A stretch of DNA of 64,000 bases, from assembly GCF_937616625.2 (NCBI RefSeq), contig NC_065575.1:2921501-2985500 (forward strand), written 5' to 3'. Below are positions 58,675-64,000 of this stretch, piece after piece. Position 1 is the stretch's first letter; every line of letters starts with the position of its first letter. Source of the DNA: Mercurialis annua (taxonomy: Eukaryota; Streptophyta; Magnoliopsida; Malpighiales; Euphorbiaceae). A program made the position numbers and the translations under genes. The notes below the pieces were generated by a model. That model ran no database searches. It was given only the letters and a program-made list of their open reading frames with translations, and was not told the DNA's origin.

Positions 58675-61563
58675 TAGAATATCAGTAATAGGTTTTGCCT
58701 TTAGGATAATACCTCAGAAAGTGAGAACCTATAGGAAGCGCTGTTATTAAATACGTGCCTAATGAAAGAAAATATATATAAATATAACTTACAGAAACAA
58801 TAATATGATAAACATCACATCATATAATTATCGCAAACATAATTCCTATATTACGTTTTTGAATTGAAGAAAGAGATGGATTACTTACAGGAAGTCGATG
58901 TGAAACATCGGTATCTGCGTCTGTATATGACGTAGAATAGAAAGTTGCAGAAGTGGATATGATGATTATAGCAATAGAAAATTTCGAACTTAGTTGAGTT
59001 ATCGGAAATATGGAGAGAGAAGTGACGTGATAGACGAACAGTCTGTAAATGACAGAAAAATGACAGTAATACAAAAATATGACAGCAGTACAAAAGTTTA
59101 AAATATACCCAATAAGTATAAAGAAAGCCGTTAATAGTCGCAGAGTGTATAATCTAGAGTAAGACTTACGATTTTATGAAGATTTTGAAAGTTTTTTATG
59201 ATTTTTCAAGGTACAATTGTGCTCAGGCATCGCACGTGACATTGCATAACCATGATAGAAATGCATAAAAGAATGATTTTCAAAATTTTAGATCATGCAT
59301 CATATCTTTGTAATGGAAAAAGAAACTGCGATTTTGAGCAACTCCTTGGTGATGAGAGATGTCATCACTCTGAGCAACAATTGTACTAACGATTTTAAAT
59401 GATTTATGAAAAGTGATTTAGAAAGAGCTGCGCAGCCAAAAGAAGTTTTAAAAATCGTTTTATTCAGTAAGTAAACTCTGATGTTAAGCCCTGCGACAAA
59501 TAGTAAAAGATTCTTAATAAGTAAGAATGAGAATTGTAAAAGAAACTCCAATAACAAAATAAAGCCATGTTAATAATTATTGCAACGAAGCTAGTGGAGC
59601 TAAAGAAGAATGTGAATAAGGACTTGTCGCCGGAGAGCATATGCAGATAGGCTGCAATGCACTGGCAATACTTAAGGATACGATATTTATGCTTATAATA
59701 AAACGAATGATGAAATGACAGAGAGTTGTGTTAAGCGAAAGAAACGTACAAGTACGCAAGGATGAAGAAAATAATCCAGTAAGATGTGAAGGTTCGAAGT
59801 TGGATAGATCAAAAGAGATAATGATGCTATATGACTGATATTAAGTAAAGTTACTAATATCAGCATTAAGAATTATAAGTTGCGTTAACAGAAAGGAGAA
59901 AGGTACACGTATAGACATACGTGTCAGTAAATGTAAGAATGGTGGATGATATGAAGAAAAGTGTAAGGGTAAAATTCAAATACCCTCAAAATTTAGTAAG
60001 GTGATTAGAGAAGTGAAAGTTCTAGAAATACGTCATAAGGAATGTCAGAATAGAACAGCAGCAATAGAACTGCTATAAACGAAGGAAAGACGTAACAAAT
60101 ATAACAAGTAAAAGACAAGACAAGAGTCGATACTAGTACAAAGAGATAAAGTTATTTAAAGACAATTAGAATCAAGATATAAGTGCTAAGAAAGCATAAA
60201 GCGTATAGGACGACAGTGAATTGAAATTGTTCCCTGACTTTGGAAATTACAAAGTAAGTACAATATAAATGTTAAGAACAATCGGAAAACCCTTCAAAAG
60301 AAGACGAGAGATAGAATAAGAATAAGTTAAGGAACGATTACAATCAGTATCAAGATTGTATTGTAAAAAGTGAAAATAAAAATTGACAGTAAGAAGCAGA
60401 AGTGTAAAATAGAAAGAAAGCTGATTATACAATAAGAAAGAATGACGATTAAGGAAATAAATAAGTTATTAAGGATCTAATGAATCCGTTGAGGATGAAA
60501 GTTAAAGATGAAGTTAGTTAAAGGTTAAAGATAAGAAAGAAGTTAAGCGAAAGCTGATTAATGAGAAAAGTTCTCGAAATAGTTAAATGCTAAAGAAGCA
60601 TGTAAGATTCTTATGAGGTCATCTTGAATAAGGAACTGTGACGTAAAGGAAGAACATCATTGAATGAAAAGTCAATAAGAGATTTAAGGTAAACTCCAAA
60701 GAAACAATTAGGTGAAAGTGAAAGGGATAAGAATATGAGTAATATTAGTGAACAAGGGAGACTGTACAAGCCATACGATCAGAAGTAACGTGAATTACGT
60801 GTCTAAGATAATGATAAAGAACAAAGGATCACGACCAATAGAACGACATGAAGTTTATGATAGCTTAAAGAAGCGAAAGAATAAGAAATGGAAGATAGTG
60901 AAGGATGTATCAAGTTTAGCTATGTTAAGAGATAATAACTGTGCTAGACAGAGTACAAGTTGAAAGAGATTAGTTAATCAGGAGTGAGAAGTCAGATAAC
61001 GGTAGAAAGAAGTAAGAAACGACGATAATCAGTAAGAAAGAAGGATGATATCGTTAGATGTAGTAAAGATTAAAAGTCGTAGATTGTGATTACGAAAGGA
61101 AAATACTCATAGGAGTATGAATAAAGTAAGTACATTATTAAAGATGGAGTCAACACGTCGTGACTATTCATGTATAAAGAAGACAAGTAGCAACCCCATG
61201 GCTACTGGGAATGAAAGGATGGAACGAGAAAATGTTAGACATGGATTAGTAACAATCAGATAGCAATGACGCAAGGACTACGACATCAAGGATACGTCCA
61301 AGGTTATTCTATCTCAGGGAAGACAACAAATGAAACGAAAGTAGCAATGAGAAGATTCTCAACTATGCAACAGCAAGAAGCTACTATGAACAAGATAGAT
61401 AATCGATTAACAATAAGTACGAAGTCATAACTATAAGTGAGAGCTAGGATCTAAAGTAAAAGAAGAAACTACGTCTGACACGTAGTAATGGACGTCAAGG
61501 AAATTATAAGGACGATTTTAAGATCCCAACAAGTTCTATGAAAATTCGAGGACGAATTTTTTT
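58675..61563 (+). other. Purine-rich non-coding internal region of the large element
   Basis: About 2.9 kb, strongly A/G-rich on the plus strand, with no reading frame over 71 codons and no protease, reverse transcriptase or integrase motif in any frame I read. Short chance frames (for example near 60,748) are not listed. Confidence 0.65.
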
Positions 61564-61576
61564 AAGGGGGGAAGAA
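61564..61576 (+). other. Polypurine tract
   Basis: AAGGGGGGAAGAA, directly before the 3' LTR's TGTAATACC: the expected plus-strand primer. Confidence 0.9.
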
Positions 61577-64000
61577 TGTAATACCCCAAAATAATTAATT
61601 AGCTAATTGGACCACGTGTCCAATTTTGATTCGCCAGAGTGGCAATATTAGAAGAATTTCTGAAAAGATAAAGTAAATAAGTTTCAAGTAGGTCGGTTTT
61701 GGGAAATTAATTATGCGGAAATCAAGGTTATATTTCAATTCTAAAGTTAGAATTGGAATTAAAAGGAAAAATGTCAAGGAAAGCTCAAAATGAAGTTCAG
61801 GGACTAAAGTGGTAATTTAGCCACTTTATGTCAAAAATGGAAATTTATAAGTTTTGACGGGAAAATATTAATATTGGGATTCGTATTGTTTATCGGATAT
61901 AAATAATACGTATAAGTTATGATTTAAGAGTTTATCGATTTAGCTATGGACTAAATCGTACGAAAGAAAAGTTTAAAGGATAATTAATAACAAATGAAGA
62001 AATTAAGGGTTAAAGTAATAATTTAACCAAATCATATATATAAAAGGAATTATGAATGAAGAGTAATCAGAAGAAGGAAGAAACCTCCAGAAACAAAAAA
62101 CGAGCGATACCGTCGTTTCTTCGCCGTTTCGCCGTTCGGCGTCCGTTTCGAGCGATTTTCGCGGCAAACTCTTCGGAATTGAAAGCTCTATCAATCCTAA
62201 GCTTCAAATTAAGGTAAATATCTCGAAATTTGGTGTTAAACTCGAAGAATAGGGGCTGTTTCGTATAGGAAGTTTCGTTCGAATCGTACGGTTAGGAATC
62301 GAGTTGTTTTTGACGTTTTTGAGTTGTAAAATGATAAGATAAGTGTTTAAATGAATTGGGTATGAAGTGGTATGAGTTTTGGGAGTTTTGGAGCCCCGGA
62401 AATGGCTCAGAGGCGCCGGAAAAGACGCTGCACACGTCGGTGCACGACGTGCTGCACTTCAGCACGTCGTGCAGGCGCACGACGTGCACCACAAGGGTGC
62501 ACGACGTGCACCAAGGGGGTGCACGACGTGCACCATGAAGGGCACGACGTGCCCTTCACAAAAATTGAAGGGCACGACGTGCCAAGGTGACACGACGTGC
62601 CCTAACTCGACCAGAACCTTCGTGGGACTTCCGGGAGCGAAAATGAGCCTCCGATAGCTTGATTTGAGTGTGAAACTCAGTCAAATGTCCTGAAATGGAG
62701 GTAAAACATTATATAAGTGAATGTTAATTAGTTAAGAAAAGTCATATAATTCTCGAGTACGAGGAATAGTACTCGATAAGTCGCCAGTACGACTAAGGAT
62801 CATCGAGTTTAGAAGCAAACTAGAAATGGAATCTAATCAACTTAAACTTAGAACTTAAAAGTATTATACGTATAAGAATGCGAGAATCACGTCTAACTAT
62901 TAACGATTTATCAGACGTGTCAGCAAGTAGTGGAGTCAGTAGAAGCGGACTAGCAAGGGCATATCATCTCATCGACCATATTTGTGATTGGATTGCGGTC
63001 ACTGTGAGTTGTATTTTACTTTCGTGTATTATCAATTGATATTATTTTGGTATTACTATCTATATGCTGTTGATATGCATCGCACTATATATATTTGAAT
63101 TATTGATATGTTATATGTTTTGAATAAGTTTTTACGTACAAGGACCTAGTATACGATCCAACGAAACTAGCTACCTATTGGGTGTCAATAGGCTGTGTGA
63201 TCACCAGTAATGTGTCAGTCTAGCGTGTCTGACCATGAGGTACGATTTGATATGCATGGATGATATAATTATGAAAGTTAAAATATGAATTTGATACGAG
63301 AGTGAACTCGGTTAAAATAACCTGAGCCCCACGAGAGTGAACTCGGTTAGAGTAACCTGAGCCCCGTATCTAGTGCCACTTTGGGATTAAGAGATATGTC
63401 CTGACTGACGTGGTAGAGTATGAGCATTCCCGGGTCGGACTATTGGAATCAGTATGATTTGAACAATAGAGAATTATGTTATGTTTCAGGATTTTAGTTT
63501 CGAAAGGATCGAGTACTTGTTCATATGTATTTTTATATTAATATTGATTTGAAATGCGATGCTATATTTTTATAATAATACCGTTAGTAAACTGTGAACT
63601 CACTCAGTATTTCCCCAAATACTGACCCCTCACCTTTGATGTCTTTCAGGTGCTTAGCTTGTGGACTTAGCTAGAGGCCAATTTTGAAGTCCAGAAGTCA
63701 GCTGTATATGTTAGTTTCTGACTTCTGTGAGTGCTGCAGTAGTGGTCCTGTGTCGATAGTATAATAGCCTAGACAGCAGTTCATTTTGATTGTATATATT
63801 AACTGCTGTTATTGTTTTATATGCATTTTGATAGGCTACGTGTTTAGTATATGATCCACGGCCCCAGGTGCCGGTGAGATGTTTGAAACACTAACTGATG
63901 TATATAGTACCGCGAGGCCAGTTCGTACAGGGTACGGTAACTAGAGCCCGCGAGGTTTTGATACAGTTAGTGTAAATGTATAATTATATGTACATTTGCT
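61577..64000 (+). repeat. 3' LTR of the large element (truncated by window edge)
   Basis: 2,424 bp visible, in register with the 5' LTR at a constant offset of 7,014 bp. The missing 134 bp should end in TGACA followed by a 5-bp duplication, predicted AAAAC. Confidence 0.9.
62433..62600. repeat. CACGACGTG palindrome array, 3' LTR copy
   Basis: Same array as at 55,419-55,586 shifted by 7,014 bp, without differences that I could see. Confidence 0.88.

Larger units (their letters stand above)
54563..64000 (+). mobile_element. Large non-autonomous LTR retrotransposon, Tekay/Del-like ends, cut by the window
   Basis: The 5' LTR is 54,563-57,120, the internal region 57,121-61,576 and the 3' LTR from 61,577 to the window end (2,424 of about 2,558 bp). 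The two LTRs end at matching positions with no length change, so they appear virtually identical and the insertion young. PBS, gag-like ORF and polypurine tract are present; no pol domain is. The start TGTAATACCCC and the end CGAGGACGAATTT then AAGGGGGGAAGAA fit Tekay/Del chromovirus-like elements as I remember them. It carries the same LTR as the solo LTR at 41,986. Confidence 0.88.

Overview
This window is nuclear DNA of a flowering plant, almost certainly a eudicot. It is AT-rich, its genes have GT..AG introns that I could phase exon by exon, and the proteins are plant families with their usual intron positions. The species is not evident from the sequence.

The left two thirds (1-38,500) hold the genes. 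In order: the last exon of a rhodanese-like (STR12-type rhodanese/PpiC) protein (+); a complete nine-exon calcium-dependent protein kinase of the CPK17/CPK34 type (+, 539 aa); a complete six-exon organellar-type protein-only RNase P, PRORP (-, 591 aa); two small unrecognised minus-strand genes; a complete ten-exon CRT-like transporter, CLT (-, 454 aa); and a two-exon THA8-like PPR protein (-, 265 aa). As I recall the Arabidopsis map, a rhodanese/PpiC gene, CPK34 and CLT1 are neighbours there, so part of this block looks like conserved microsynteny. The genes are not an operon and need not work together. The themes are calcium signalling (CPK), 5' maturation of organellar tRNAs (PRORP), thiol/glutathione transport at the plastid envelope (CLT) and organelle RNA work (THA8-like).

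Non-autonomous DNA transposons sit between and inside these genes. Several are Mutator-type MITEs with GGCCTAAT-like ends, three of them with exact 9-bp target duplications. There is one Stowaway-type MITE. A 7.6-kb foldback element at 15,844-23,445 is bounded by a 10-bp direct repeat; its ~3-kb inverted arms each carry a ~190-bp tandem array.

The right third (38,500-64,000) is nested transposons. A decayed MULE carries a transposase pseudogene joined to a plant mobile domain (PMD) pseudogene whose C-terminal exon was copied in tandem. A solo LTR of about 2.55 kb (5-bp duplication ACATG) interrupts the transposase. A young Athila-like non-autonomous retrotransposon with 1,616-bp LTRs (duplication GTAAG) lies inside that solo LTR. 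A further element of the solo LTR's family begins at 54,563 with 2,558-bp LTRs, an initiator-Met PBS, an acidic gag-like ORF and no pol; its 3' LTR runs off the window. Both copies of this LTR family carry arrays of short palindromes at about 21-bp spacing, but the palindrome differs between copies.

Exon boundaries come from reading frame, GT/AG sites and recalled family alignments. No search or alignment program was run.
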